The notes under the pieces were generated by a model. It saw only the letters and a list, made by a program, of their open reading frames with translations, searched no databases and was not told the DNA's origin. Shown here piece by piece: positions 16,904 to 27,625 of a stretch of 64,000 nucleotides of DNA. Each line of letters begins with the position of its first letter. Position 1 is the stretch's first letter. The translations under genes were made by a program, and so were the position numbers. Origin of the DNA: Yamadazyma tenuis (lineage: Eukaryota > Ascomycota > Pichiomycetes > Serinales > Debaryomycetaceae); NCBI RefSeq assembly GCF_029203305.1, contig NC_089461.1:558001-622000 (forward strand). The letters run 5' to 3'.

Positions 16904-18763
16904 TTAGTAGTTTGATGAGAGAAGAACAAGCTTCTTCTTTTTCTTGTTCTTTTTCTTCCCAACAACTTCTTCCTGTCTTTCCATTTCTTCCTTGGCCTTT
17001 CTGATCATCTCTTCAGCATCCCAATCGTCTCCACTAGTCGGATCGGTAGAGTTTTCAGACTTCTTCACCTTAGTTCCCCAGACAGTGGTTTCGTATGCTG
17101 CTACAGAAGATTCATCCGAGTCAACCGCTTCCTCTTCATTGCCCTCAGAGGAAAGAAGTGGCAACTCTCTATTGTCAATGATAGAAAGACTGCCAAAGTT
17201 GGCAGAACCGTAAAATAGTTCCTCATCATAGAGTTCATGGTACTCTTCGAAACGGCTCAGCTTAGAAGGGTCATTTTCCCGTTCATAAAAGAGCATTGCC
17301 TTCCTCTCCTCTTCAGTTTCAGCTCTCTTCTTCGCCCGGTCCTCTTTTTCGAACTTTCGCTGTGATTTCTTTGTCCTCTTGACCAAGTCATCTTTGAAAA
17401 GTTCCCAAGTATCATTCGATATATACTCGTTGTTGTGCCAATTACACTGTAGGAACCCAATAGAAGTGCCCCAGGGGAGATGTGAAAGGTACTTGTACTT
17501 CTTCAAGGAGTTCTCGGGGGTTAGCTCTTCATACTGAATGTTTTCCACCTTTGCAATCACAACAGACGGTAAGTTTCCATACTCGTTGTTATAGTTGGAC
17601 TTCAATACCTTGATATCCAATGGAGATAACACAAAGGTCGCTCTGGCATTGAAACCAGTTTCGTAATAGAAAAAGCTATTGGACGAGTCGATATTGTCAT
17701 TTTTCACAATCGACTCGGCCTTGATAGGGTTGGATTCTTCCTGGTTGTACCATTTGACCCACCTATCGATGTCCTTGTTGATCTCATCGATGGCAAGCAT
17801 GGAGTACTTGCCATCGTCGTTGTATAATTCCTTCTCTTCGGCATATGTCTTTAGTATCTGCTCCTTTTCCTGATTATACATCTTGAAAATGTACACCAAG
17901 TCGGCCTTGAAGAGCCTCAGGTACGGAGTCAAATCGGGATCTGTCATGTCCACGGATGGAAAGTTTTTAATCTGATAATGAATTTCTTCGATGGCTCTTG
18001 GAACCGCAAATAGCCTACTGTGGGGTCTCGACATAAGACTCATGATCACATCGTCCCCCACCTTTGGTGTTTCAAACCGATCGTCCACATCTAAGATCAA
18101 AGCGGGTTTGGTCTCATTTTTCCGAATAATGGAAGAGCACAAAGGACAGTCATTATACTTCTCCACCACCGCCGCCGACTGCTTCTTCTTGTTGGTGGGA
18201 ATCTCTGTGTCGAGCAACGACAACAAACACTTGAGGCAGAGAATGTGGCCACAAGATGTGATCATTCTGGGAGCTATGGGGGTGTCGGAAAGGCATATTG
18301 GACAGGCATTTCCAGTAGGAACCACTATTCGAATGACATTCTCCGGAGATACCGGTACATTGGGGTCAATCTCCTGTGACTTGTAGTCACCTCTATAGTC
18401 GACCACAAATTTATAGTTCAAGTTGATAAAACCCATTCCTCTCAAAGGCACTTTGTATCTGTCAGCAGAAGGATCGTTGAAAGAATTTCGAGAAGACCGA
18501 AGACGCCTGGATTTTGGCTTAGAATGTCTACTTTTGTACTCATCCAGCTCTTTATACGGCTGGTAGTGGATAAGGTGGTTCAATGAAATCTGGTTCTGTC
18601 TATTATTCCCATTTACTTTCTTACCCATCCACAATTGACTGTCAAGGTGCAGAGGAACAGTTCCAGATTTCTTTCTGGATTGAGTAGGCATTGCCTTGGA
18701 CCTACTTGTGGCGGATACTTGGGAAGCTTGCGTGGATAATGAGGAATCGGAATGCTGACTCAT
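16904..18763 (-). CDS. MAG2: Mag2/RNF10-type RING E3 ubiquitin ligase
   Basis: Mag2 is the yeast RNF10 homologue, reported to ubiquitinate the small-subunit protein uS3 on stalled or defective ribosomes. The 619-residue protein has a basic, low-complexity N-terminus. A C3HC4 RING follows at about 153-205 (CPICL..., CGHILCLKC, CPLC...). The C-terminal half contains YETGFNARATFVLSPLDIKVLKSNY and a charged coiled region, ending in a Lys-rich tail (GKKKNKKKKKLVLLSS). The longest frame begins at a TTG (18823); I use the first ATG at 18763. TRE1-like diverges from it across 279 bp. Confidence 0.9.
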   Translation of the reverse strand: MSQHSDSSLSTQASQVSATSRSKAMPTQSRKKSGTVPLHLDSQLWMGKKVNGNNRQNQISLNHLIHYQPYKELDEYKSRHSKPKSRRLRSSRNSFNDPSADRYKVPLRGMGFINLNYKFVVDYRGDYKSQEIDPNVPVSPENVIRIVVPTGNACPICLSDTPIAPRMITSCGHILCLKCLLSLLDTEIPTNKKKQSAAVVEKYNDCPLCSSIIRKNETKPALILDVDDRFETPKVGDDVIMSLMSRPHSRLFAVPRAIEEIHYQIKNFPSVDMTDPDLTPYLRLFKADLVYIFKMYNQEKEQILKTYAEEKELYNDDGKYSMLAIDEINKDIDRWVKWYNQEESNPIKAESIVKNDNIDSSNSFFYYETGFNARATFVLSPLDIKVLKSNYNNEYGNLPSVVIAKVENIQYEELTPENSLKKYKYLSHLPWGTSIGFLQCNWHNNEYISNDTWELFKDDLVKRTKKSQRKFEKEDRAKKRAETEEERKAMLFYERENDPSKLSRFEEYHELYDEELFYGSANFGSLSIIDNRELPLLSSEGNEEEAVDSDESSVAAYETTVWGTKVKKSENSTDPTSGDDWDAEEMIRKAKEEMERQEEVVGKKKNKKKKKLVLLSSNY

Positions 18764-19042
18764 TTTGTATGCATAATTGGGGTAATGGGATATGTAGAAA
18801 GGTGGTTTCCAAGGGTCTGGCAACCGGTCAAGAAGGGGTGGGTAACACTGGTGCTATCCACAGAGGTGTTCCGGATGGTGGCCAGTGAATTTAGCAAGTG
18901 GCTCCAGCAAACAAACCTTTTGGATGTGTTGCTAGTGGAAATAAGCAGCACTTAGAAAATCCCCATCTGATGGGTTAATAAATAGACAATCGCGCAGTAA
19001 TTTTTATTGGAAACATACACACCCATTAGCTTAAAACCGACT

Positions 19043-21613
19043 ATGACAAACAATCCATATGAACGGTTACCGGGTTCGGGAGACACGGGCAGTCATGGCG
19101 GCACGTACATGCCAGCAATGCCTCCCAGCTACCACGAGTCTGGTGGCGATGATTCTTCCAATCCTATACCCGATACCAGTCATGTGGGCAATGCTGAAGA
19201 TATGGAGCAGTTTGAAATCGATGATTTTGACTACGACGCTAGTCCTCACAAAGAAGGCTTTTTGAAGCGGGCATCGTTCTTCACCAAGAAGTTCGCCACC
19301 GCCTTCAGCAATCGGGTCATTGATCCGGTTACTAATTTAATAGATCCTATCTACGAGGGCTTACTGTTCGTCAACCTGCAATATGAAAGATCCATATTAA
19401 AAATTGGTAACCCGTTGGTCGTCAAGCGGTTGGTATACGTTGCGTTCATGGTGGCGGTGTTCTACTTGGTGACACGCCAAACCGTCAATGAAAGCATCAA
19501 TGGTACAAGCGGTGGTGCCTTTTCTTCAGGGAAATTTTACGATATCGACAAGCTTTCAAATATTATTGAAGACCACATAGACCCAAAGTCCATGAAAGAA
19601 CACTTGGAGTACTTTTCTTCAATGCCCCATGTGGCTGGTACCTCGGGGGACTTGGCCTTGAGTAAATACATTGAAACTTTCATGAAGAACAACGGTATAC
19701 AGAAGATTCAGAACGTGGAACTCCGAAGTTACTTGAACTATCCGGCTGCCAGTAAAGCGAAGACCATTGTCAAGGTCTCCGATGGCTCTTTTGAGGCCAC
19801 TTTAAACGAAATGGATATTATGGAGATGGAGTACATTGGCTTCAATCCCAATGCTTTAAACACTGATACTGAAGTTGAGGGCCATATGGTGTATGCGAAC
19901 TACGGAACTGAAAAAGATTTCAACGATTTGGCAGATGCTAACGTGGTCTTGAAGGATAGCATATTGTTAATCAAGTATGGTGGTTCCTTACCAGAAGCCA
20001 ACAAAATTGAGTTGGCCAAAAAGAAGCAAGTGAAAGCGATTTTGTTTATCTCTCACAAGTTTACCACCGGTAAGGATGATGACAAGCAAGACATCGATAC
20101 AGTCATTGAAAGACACAACGTTGGGAACGGCAGATATAGTACTGGTGACGTTTTGACTCCTGGTTGGGCTTCAGAGGATGGTTATGTTAGTAGATTGTTA
20201 TGGTTCAAATCTGAGTCCACCCCCAAGCTTCCTACCATTCCATTGTCTTACAAGGATGGACAGGAATTGCTTTCCAGACTAGGAAATACAGGTTTTAAAT
20301 TTGAACATGATATTTACTCTGGAGACAAAACAGATGACGTTTCTAAGAGAATCAAGGTTAGAATTGGGAATAATCACAAGGATACCCACCAAATATGGAA
20401 TGTTGTGGGATCTATCTTGGGAAGAGAACAGAATGAGAAAAGTGTGATTATAGGTTCCGCTAGAGACTCCTCGTGTTTCGGTACTATGTCAAGTAATTCC
20501 GGTAGTGTGGTGATGCTTGAATTGATTAAGTTATTTACAACCATGCAGAGGAAGTTCAACTGGACTCCGGCAAGAACCATCACCTTTGTATCTTTTGATG
20601 CCACCAACTACAATTTAGCAGGCCTGACAGAATGGATAGAAGATCGAAAGAAAACCCTTCAAGAACAAGGATATACTTATATTGATCTTAGTGATGCAGT
20701 TGCAGGAGATGATTTGACTATTAAAGCCAATCCTTTTTTGCATGATATTATAAAAGAGTGCCTCAAGAGTGTCGGAAGCTCCACAATTCAAGCTAGAGGC
20801 AACAAGAAACTTCAACATAAAGATAAGTCTTTGTCGTTGCACGAACTATTTAAGCTCAAAAATAAGGGCCTGGACAGAATCTCAAATAACATGATTGAAG
20901 AAAAAAACTATGTTCCATTTATCAACTTGCTTAATGTGCCATCGGTGGAAATCAAGTTTGAAGGTTACAGTTATCCTAAGCACTCGTGCTATGACAATTT
21001 TGAGCATTTTGAAAAATCCAAGATAGATCCATCCATGAAGAAACACAGTCAGCTTGTAGAGTTATTGGCCAAGTTGATTTTGAATTTAGCCGAACAGGCT
21101 GTTATCCCTTTTAAATTCGGAGAATTTGTCGACAGGTTAAACGAGTATCAAGGTGATTTGGAGAAGTATATTAATGAAGCTATCAGAACCGATGGTAAGG
21201 CCAATGAGCCGGTGATGCATTTTGAGAAGTTGACCAAATCGTTCAATACCTTAAGAGAATCTGCAAATCTCTTTGACGAATGGACTGATAGTTGGAAGAA
21301 ATTCATTGTGCAGTCTGCTGAGATGGAGCCTTCAATACTTGCGATGAAGAGATGGAGGTGGAATGACTGTTTGGTGGAGTTCAATGAACAGTTTATTAGT
21401 AAAGACATGCAACATCCACGTCCTGGGTATTTGAACTTATTGTTTGGTATACCGTACAATGCTCCTCCAACAGATAATGGTCACTACCAGTGGAATACAT
21501 TCCCAGCCGTCAGAGATTATGTTGATCAGAAGGATTGGGGAAGAGCCCAGTTTGAAATCGATAGGTTGGCAAATATAATGGAACTTGCAGCCACTCAGTT
21601 TGCAGCCTACTAG
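19043..21613 (+). CDS. TRE1: Tre1/Tre2-like transferrin-receptor-type membrane protein
   Basis: Tre1 and Tre2 are single-span proteins with an M28-peptidase-like ectodomain; with Bsd2 they help Rsp5 ubiquitinate the metal transporter Smf1. Here the cytosolic N-terminus carries a PPSY motif (residues 27-30), the classic Rsp5 WW-domain ligand. One membrane helix lies at about 126-148, then a PA-domain region, then the peptidase-like domain. At the metal-binding site the sequence is GSARDSSCFGTMSSNSG, where active relatives have His and Asp ligands, so it looks catalytically dead. A transferrin-receptor-like dimerisation domain fills the C-terminal part. The frame extends to a TTG upstream; the ATG at 19043 gives 856 residues. 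Vps70 is a less likely alternative because of the PPxY. Confidence 0.85.
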   Translation: MTNNPYERLPGSGDTGSHGGTYMPAMPPSYHESGGDDSSNPIPDTSHVGNAEDMEQFEIDDFDYDASPHKEGFLKRASFFTKKFATAFSNRVIDPVTNLIDPIYEGLLFVNLQYERSILKIGNPLVVKRLVYVAFMVAVFYLVTRQTVNESINGTSGGAFSSGKFYDIDKLSNIIEDHIDPKSMKEHLEYFSSMPHVAGTSGDLALSKYIETFMKNNGIQKIQNVELRSYLNYPAASKAKTIVKVSDGSFEATLNEMDIMEMEYIGFNPNALNTDTEVEGHMVYANYGTEKDFNDLADANVVLKDSILLIKYGGSLPEANKIELAKKKQVKAILFISHKFTTGKDDDKQDIDTVIERHNVGNGRYSTGDVLTPGWASEDGYVSRLLWFKSESTPKLPTIPLSYKDGQELLSRLGNTGFKFEHDIYSGDKTDDVSKRIKVRIGNNHKDTHQIWNVVGSILGREQNEKSVIIGSARDSSCFGTMSSNSGSVVMLELIKLFTTMQRKFNWTPARTITFVSFDATNYNLAGLTEWIEDRKKTLQEQGYTYIDLSDAVAGDDLTIKANPFLHDIIKECLKSVGSSTIQARGNKKLQHKDKSLSLHELFKLKNKGLDRISNNMIEEKNYVPFINLLNVPSVEIKFEGYSYPKHSCYDNFEHFEKSKIDPSMKKHSQLVELLAKLILNLAEQAVIPFKFGEFVDRLNEYQGDLEKYINEAIRTDGKANEPVMHFEKLTKSFNTLRESANLFDEWTDSWKKFIVQSAEMEPSILAMKRWRWNDCLVEFNEQFISKDMQHPRPGYLNLLFGIPYNAPPTDNGHYQWNTFPAVRDYVDQKDWGRAQFEIDRLANIMELAATQFAAY

Positions 21614-21976
21614 AAAAGTTTAGGTTTATAGGGATTTGGAATATATGGATTTATACAGAGACACTATGAAATTATAAATTATGGGGTTATTGGGGATGTT
21701 TACATAATGGTAATCTTGATGGAGTTATAATTGCCTTTAGCAATGACTTTCTCTGGGGTTGTTTGCGGTAGTTCTTAGATTTAAATTCTTTTCTTCCTGG
21801 ACCAGAATTTCCCATAAGTTGTATTTTGAATTACTAATCTCTTCCCAAAATGTGAAGAGATAATGATGGCTCCTATCAACTCAAGTGTTCCCAGACCATC
21901 AACAGTGTTGACATATTGGTGAAGTTATAAACTTTCAAGTCTGTTATAGCTCTGCGGTTAAAATTGACCCAGATCC
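21614..21976. other. Intergenic region between TRE1-like and tRNA-Tyr
   Basis: AT-rich DNA with the 3' flank of the TRE1-like gene and the 5' flank of the tRNA gene. I see no open frame of note, no repeat and no long-terminal-repeat signature, although tRNA flanks often host Ty-like elements. Confidence 0.5.
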
Positions 21977-22066
21977 CTCTTGGTGGCCAAGCTGGCTAAG
22001 GCGCGAGACTGTAATGAGTACCTCAAAGTAATCTTGAGATCGGGTGTTCGACTCACCCCCAGGAGA
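21977..22066 (+). tRNA. tRNA-Tyr (anticodon GTA) with 16-nt intron
   Basis: A complete cloverleaf can be folded. The acceptor stem is CTCTTGG paired with CCAGGAG, with discriminator A at 22066. The D-arm contains GGCTAAGG, and the anticodon stem is CGAGA paired with TCTTG. The T-arm is GGGTG-TTCGACT-CACCC. The anticodon GTA is at 22011-22013, after the invariant T33. A 16-nt intron (22015-22030) follows position 37, as in yeast tRNA-Tyr genes. The variable loop is short (AGATC). The 3' CCA is not encoded, as expected in eukaryotes. The gene closely resembles the S. cerevisiae tRNA-Tyr gene. Confidence 0.97.
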
Positions 22067-22076
22067 TTTTTTTTTT
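22067..22076 (+). terminator. RNA polymerase III terminator, T10
   Basis: Ten consecutive T residues follow the tRNA-Tyr discriminator base directly, a strong Pol III termination signal. Confidence 0.9.
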
Positions 22077-22328
22077 CATTGCTAGCAATACAAATATACC
22101 TTGACGTATAATTGTTGGCGAGTGCTTTTGCACATAGTAAAGATCAGTCCAAAAATGTAAGACGTACATAACAAAATGGTATTATAATGAGGCTGCAAAT
22201 TTCGCAAAATCTGCTATTATTGGGATAGTTGCGTATTTATTGAATAGCCCAATTGAACAGAAACGAGTAAGTTCCTGCAATCCCAAATATGTTTTACCAT
22301 TCTATACGGGGTCACTATCTATCCGTTA

Positions 22329-23057
22329 TTAATTTCTATACAACGATGCCAACTTATACAACTCCTCCAAATACTGGTCCGCAGCCCCTAATCCTCTAAC
22401 CGACTCACACAACTTCTGGAGATACTCAAGATTCTCTCCACTAGGACCTCTGCTTTCAACAATTTTTTTCGCTGTCACCTTGACATCCTCTGGACCAATA
22501 AAGGACGCATTTTCCACGGTTCCAATGTAGATAGACGAGGTTATATATGAAACTCCATTTTCCTTTGGTATGTGCGATATCACCTCATCTGTAAACTCAT
22601 TTTCTTCACTAATACTGCTGATCACAAATGGAACTACGTGTGTCGTGTATCCATCCTGTTCTCTCACATCAAGATATTCCTTCACCTTCTCCACGTTCTC
22701 GGGGGCAATATAGTAAGCACATCCCCATACTTTCAAGTCTGCTTTCGAAACCAGCGATATAGAAACCAGCGACTGGGCCACACTCGCCCCGACCGAAACA
22801 ATGGCCTTGTGCTCAAGAAGCTCATAGACATGAATGTCATGGTGAAGTTTGTCGTGAACGAGCAAGTCTTCTAACAGTACCAAGGTGACCACTCTGCCCG
22901 GACTTTCTGGAGTTCCTCGATGATCGGACGAGCTCTGCCAAAACCGCCTGATGAATCCTTCTATGTACCCATTAACCCTGAATGAGTAGAACGGTGGAGG
23001 CTTGAATATCAACGACCCGTATCCAATGATCCACATCCCATTTTCTGATTGTGCCAT
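22329..23057 (-). CDS. GCG1: Gamma-glutamylcyclotransferase, ChaC-type (glutathione-degrading)
   Basis: Gcg1 cleaves glutathione to 5-oxoproline and Cys-Gly in the cytosol. The protein opens MAQSENGMWIIGYGSLIFKPP, where YGSLI is the substrate-binding ChaC signature, followed by the highly conserved RRFWQSSSDHRGTPESPGRV. The rest fits the fold, and the C-terminal PSGENLEYLQKL motif is typical. The frame extends upstream only through a TTG, so the ATG at 23057 is used, giving 242 residues, the usual size. NHA1 is divergent, with 121 bp between the start codons, so the two share a short promoter region. Confidence 0.94.
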   Translation of the reverse strand: MAQSENGMWIIGYGSLIFKPPPFYSFRVNGYIEGFIRRFWQSSSDHRGTPESPGRVVTLVLLEDLLVHDKLHHDIHVYELLEHKAIVSVGASVAQSLVSISLVSKADLKVWGCAYYIAPENVEKVKEYLDVREQDGYTTHVVPFVISSISEENEFTDEVISHIPKENGVSYITSSIYIGTVENASFIGPEDVKVTAKKIVESRGPSGENLEYLQKLCESVRGLGAADQYLEELYKLASLYRN

Positions 23058-23178
23058 GGTTTTCAAAAGGGTGCAAAGAACTTCGCGCAGTACCAAGAAA
23101 TTTCTTTTGGAGATAAATACAACAAGAGAATCTCAGGTGTAAACTGCATTTTTTTATTTCCACAAACACCTATCACAT

Positions 23179-26005
23179 ATGGTGTGGTCACAGCTCGAGG
23201 TATGTTATTAGAAAAGTAGTATGAGGCCAGAAATGGCTACTACTACCAAAATATGGAGCAAAGCAGTGGGTCTTGGTATAGTGATTTTTGGTATGCCAAA
23301 TTTGTACTTCCTCCCTCATCGATAAGAAAGTTTTATTGATACTAACAAAATTATAGTTGGAAGACTCGCATATCGCCTATGCATGTGTAGGGGTCTTTTG
23401 TACCCTCTTTTCCCTCGTTTCCTTATTTGTGAAAGAAAAGTTATACATCGGTGAAGCTACCGTTGCTAGTATCGCCGGATTAATTCTAGGTCCACACTGT
23501 CTAAACTGGTTCGATCCGCTATCGTGGGGTGAATCCGAGGTTATCACATTGGAGATTAGTCGAATCGTCTTGTGTGTACAAATCGTGGCGGTGGCGGTCG
23601 AATTGCCAAAGAAGTATATGAAGAAACATTGGCTTTCAGTTGCAATCCTTCTATTACCAGTGATGACCGCTGGTTGGTTGACAGTGGGTCTTTTTGTGTG
23701 GGTATTAATCCCACATTTCTCCTTTTCTGAAGCTTTGCTTGTCAGTGCCTGTGTCACTGCAACCGACCCGGTGTTGGCAGCAGCTGTGGTGGGTAAAGGA
23801 AAGTTCGCTGAAAGAGTCCCAGGCCATTTGAGAAATTTACTTTCTGCGGAGTCTGGATGTAACGATGGAATGGCTTTCCCCTTCATTTTCTTGTCGTTGA
23901 ACTTATTGATTCATCCTGGTAATGCCGGTGAAATTGCCAAGGATTGGATCTTGAACACCATTTTATACCAGTGTGTATTTGGATGCATACTAGGTGGTGT
24001 TTTGGGTTACGCCTTGAGAAAATTGGTTGCATTAGCTGAGCGGAGGAATATCATTGATAGAGAGTCGTTCTTGGCGTTTTTTGTGTTTTTGGCCTTCAAT
24101 TCTGCCGGGTTTGGTTCCATTCTTGGGGTTGATGACTTATTGGTGTCTTTCGCAGCTGGTACCGCTTTTGGTTGGAATGGTGATTTTGCTAAGAAAACTG
24201 AAGAGTCTCATGTTTCTACTGTTATAGATTTGATTATCAATTTGGCATTTTTCGTATATTTTGGTGCCATAATCCCTTGGGAAGAATTCAACAATGCTGC
24301 CTTGGGCTTGAACGTTTGGCGGTTGGTGGTGTTGGCATTCGTGATTATCTTTTTGAGAAGATTGCCTGCTGTTGTGGCATTAAAACCATTTACACCAGAC
24401 ATAAAGAGTTGGAGAGAGGCCATTTTCTGTGGCCATTTTGGTCCGATTGGAGTGGGTGCAATTTTTGCGGTTATTTTGGCTCGTAAAGACTTGGAAGAAC
24501 ATTACATCCATGAAAGCTCCCTTTTGGATACAGAACTAGGTGAGGAAGTACCGTATCACCAGTTATTGAATACCCTCTGGCCAATAACCAATTTCATTGT
24601 TATCACATCTATTGTTGTGCACGGTTCTTCAGTTGCAGTCTTAACCCTTGGTAAACGATTGAATAGAATGGCCATTACGATGACATTTACTAATACCACT
24701 GCCAATGAAGAAAGCCCCAATTGGCTATCACGGTTGCAAAAATTGGAAAGAAGCACTACATCTTTCTCCTTGCATAGAGTCGACAGTGACGCTACAACAT
24801 TGGGTCCTTCTGGTCTTAGTGAGGATGATACCGAACGTCTTAGACATACTGAAACCATTGAGACGAGTGGTATTAAATATAGACCTGCTGGAGGTGCCAG
24901 AAGAAAGAAGCAGAGAAGGAAGAGAAAGAGTCGGAAAAGTAATCTTATTAAGACACTTTCAGGACGTTCTCATGACGGCCGTGTGGAAGAAGTCGTATCT
25001 CCAGATAGACCAAGACCTCCGAATCAATTCTTACAATTGGGAAAACCTTCTACAACGCTTACAAGTGATCATACCGATAAACTTGATGACGATGAAGATG
25101 CTGATGAAGAGTTTCAACCTACTACTTCAGAATCGTCTCCTCAGTCGAAAGAGCACCATAATGTTGAGGCAACTGCCTTCCAAGAAGGATCGAATATTGT
25201 CATTGAGGACACGGATGGAGAAGTCATTGAGCTGTTGGCGATTAAACAAGGTAAACAGCATGGGCAGCGCGAAAACGGAACCGATATCACTAGTCTTCAT
25301 TCTATGGAATCTTTACAACGTCATATGACACAGTTATCTTCTGCAAGCGACGAGTCGTCAAGCCAAGTTTCAAAATCTGAAAATTCGCAGATGCCAGGTA
25401 TCATGAGAACTATTACTGGTGATAGCAGAAAAGCGTATTACAAGAGAGATGATCCTAGTCATAGGAAAGTTTATGCTCATCAGATTGATGATGTTTTATT
25501 GATTGAGAACGAGGATGGTGATATCATAAGAAAGTATAAGGTCAGCAGACATCATGCGAAGTCTGAAAGCAACAGAAGCAGATCCACCTCGTATGTCGAT
25601 AAGGCCTTGTCGCTCGTTGGTATCAAGAAATCGGCCCCAATATCAGAAGAACCCGACTTGGAGAAGTCTGAGCAGTTCATTACTCCAGAATACGATTCTG
25701 GAGCTCCGGAACTTCAAAACAGGAAGGTAGAACAGCAGGTCGAAAATCATCTTCATAAAGTGCTATCAAACAAACGCAAGAACTCTGCGGTCATTCCTAT
25801 TCCCGAAATACGTGAACCTCCTGTTGAAGAAGAAGAAGAAGAGGAAGAAGAAGAGGACGAGGAAGCTTCTGAAGATTCCGAATTCGATGACTCTGAAGAC
25901 GATGACGACGATGACTTGGAAGAAACTGAAGTTGAAAGAACAAGACGTCTTGCTGCATTGGGCCAATTATCTGCTAATAGAGATGAAGATGACGAAGAGG
26001 AATAG
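23179..26005 (+). CDS. NHA1: Plasma-membrane Na+(K+)/H+ antiporter, two exons
   Basis: Nha1 (Cnh1 in Candida) exports Na+ and K+ in exchange for H+. Exon 1 (23179-23199) encodes MVWSQLE and exon 2 (23357-26005) the remaining 882 residues, for 889 in all. The joined start matches yeast Nha1 (MAIWEQLEVSKAHVAYACVG). About 12-13 membrane spans fill residues 15-440. They include VTATDPVLAA and ESGCNDGMAFPF, which carry the transport-critical Asp residues. A conserved region follows the last span, then a long hydrophilic tail containing a Lys/Arg cluster and ending in Glu/Asp runs. Such tails tune activity in salt and cell-cycle responses. CAR2 is convergent, 102 bp away. Confidence 0.95.
23200..23356 (+). 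other. Spliceosomal intron, 157 nt, in NHA1/CNH1
   Basis: The donor is GTATGT at 23200, the branch point TACTAAC is at 23340-23346, and the acceptor ends TATAG at 23356. Exon 2 alone would start at TTG. Splicing adds a seven-residue N-terminus conserved in Nha1 proteins. Confidence 0.92.
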
Positions 26006-26107
26006 ATTAGAATATTAACCAAGCGAAACTGGTCAAGAACTAATTATTTATAGGAATACAAGGGTACGGTATTAAACAAAAAACTTTTATTTACAGTAAA
26101 CTCTCAT

Positions 26108-27409
26108 TTAATGGTGGGCCTTTGGAGCATTTGGTAACTTAATCAAAGATTGTTTTATGGCCTCAACACCCTTTAATAAATCTTCTTCTGAGATCACCAA
26201 AGGAGGAGCCAATCTGATGATATGATCGTGTGTAGGCTTGGCCAAGACTCCGTGGTCTTTCATAACCAAACAAAGGTCCCAGGCGGATCTGCCGTTGGTT
26301 TTGGTATCGTCAATTACAATAGCAGACAACAAACCTTTACCTCTGACTTCAGCAATGATTCCACCAAATTCTTTCTTCAACTGCTCCAACTTTTCGAACA
26401 ACAAGTCACCCAATTGCTGGGATCTTTGTACCAAATTTTCATCTTTCACCACCTGCAAAGCAGCCATGGCCACGGCACAACTCAATGGGTTTCCTCCATA
26501 AGTAGATCCATGAGAACCTGGTTCTAAGCACAACATGATATCTTTGGAGGACAACACGGCCGACACGGGAGTGACACCTCCAGAAATGGCTTTTCCTAAC
26601 AACACTATGTCTGGCTTGACATTCTCAGAGTGTTCGTAACACAACATTTTTCCGGTTCTGGCAATACCAGTTTGGATTTCGTCACAAATCAACAAGACAT
26701 TATGTTCCTTACACAATTCTTGTACTCGAGTTAAGTAGCCCTTTGGAGGAACTACAATACCAGCTTCACCTTGGATAGGCTCTAACAAAATGGCTGCAAT
26801 TTTGTCACCCGCATTCTTAAAAGCGGTTTCAACATCTTCAATAACACCGTATCTCAAGAGAGTTCCCTTAGATTCTCCTGGAATCTGTGGACCCACGCCA
26901 CTCAAGTAAGGACCAAACTTGGTGGTGGCCTCTGGGTCAGTGGACATGGAAATAATTCCCAAGGTTCTTCCGTGGAAGTTGTTTTCAGCAGCCAAGATAA
27001 TGGCCTCGTTCTCTGGAATTCCCTTCTTGATGTACCCCCATTTTCTGGCCAATTTCAAGCCAGTTTCCACGGCCTCAGCACCGGTGTTCATAGGTAAAAC
27101 CATTTCGTAGTTGAAAAATTCAGTCACGTACTTGGCATACTGTCCAAAAACATCGGAGGAAAAGGCTCTGGAGCATAACGTCAACTTTGAAGCCTGCTCC
27201 ACCAACGCAGCAATGATCTTTGGATGACAATGGCCTTGGTTAACAGCAGAATACGCAGATAAAAAGTCAAGGTACTCGTTACCTTCGGGGTCCCAGACGT
27301 GTGCGCCTAGGGCCTTGGAGAAAACCACGGGTAAAGGGTGGTAGTTGTGCGCAGAGTACTCTTCTTCGTACTGCTTGGCAGTAACGGATGATATGTGAGA
27401 TTCAGACAT
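26108..27409 (-). CDS. CAR2: Ornithine aminotransferase
   Basis: Car2 is a cytosolic PLP enzyme that converts ornithine and 2-oxoglutarate to glutamate-5-semialdehyde and glutamate, feeding arginine catabolism into proline. The 433 residues show class III aminotransferase features: the substrate loop [33 protein letters not shown] for PLP phosphate binding, [15 protein letters not shown] with the PLP-pairing Asp, and the Schiff-base Lys in [10 protein letters not shown]. The start is the first ATG, 216 bp from the divergent small ORF at 27626. No URS1- or UAS-I-type site could be firmly identified in that gap. Confidence 0.97.
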   Translation of the reverse strand: MSESHISSVTAKQYEEEYSAHNYHPLPVVFSKALGAHVWDPEGNEYLDFLSAYSAVNQGHCHPKIIAALVEQASKLTLCSRAFSSDVFGQYAKYVTEFFNYEMVLPMNTGAEAVETGLKLARKWGYIKKGIPENEAIILAAENNFHGRTLGIISMSTDPEATTKFGPYLSGVGPQIPGESKGTLLRYGVIEDVETAFKNAGDKIAAILLEPIQGEAGIVVPPKGYLTRVQELCKEHNVLLICDEIQTGIARTGKMLCYEHSENVKPDIVLLGKAISGGVTPVSAVLSSKDIMLCLEPGSHGSTYGGNPLSCAVAMAALQVVKDENLVQRSQQLGDLLFEKLEQLKKEFGGIIAEVRGKGLLSAIVIDDTKTNGRSAWDLCLVMKDHGVLAKPTHDHIIRLAPPLVISEEDLLKGVEAIKQSLIKLPNAPKAHH

Positions 27410-27625
27410 AGTGACAGATATTTTTTTGTGCTGATCAGGCAGGTGGAAGTGTATTTATACAGATGCAATCTCGCGGTGGGTTTCTGTGCGCACGCGGGGG
27501 TCAGCAGCCATGAAAGGAGGGATGGCGGCAACTGATCCCGAATGTCGCTCGCCCTTGAGCGCGCATTGAGGAAGGGCATGACGACTGGGAAAAATATTGT
27601 AACACCTAGTGCCTAACGGAACACT

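Noticed and set aside
21840..21976. Possible LTR remnant next to the tRNA-Tyr gene
   Set aside because: No TG...CA terminal repeats, target duplication or primer-binding site could be seen.
24705..25328. 207-codon plus-strand frame inside NHA1
   Set aside because: It is an alternative frame of the hydrophilic NHA1 tail; the main frame is continuous and recognised.
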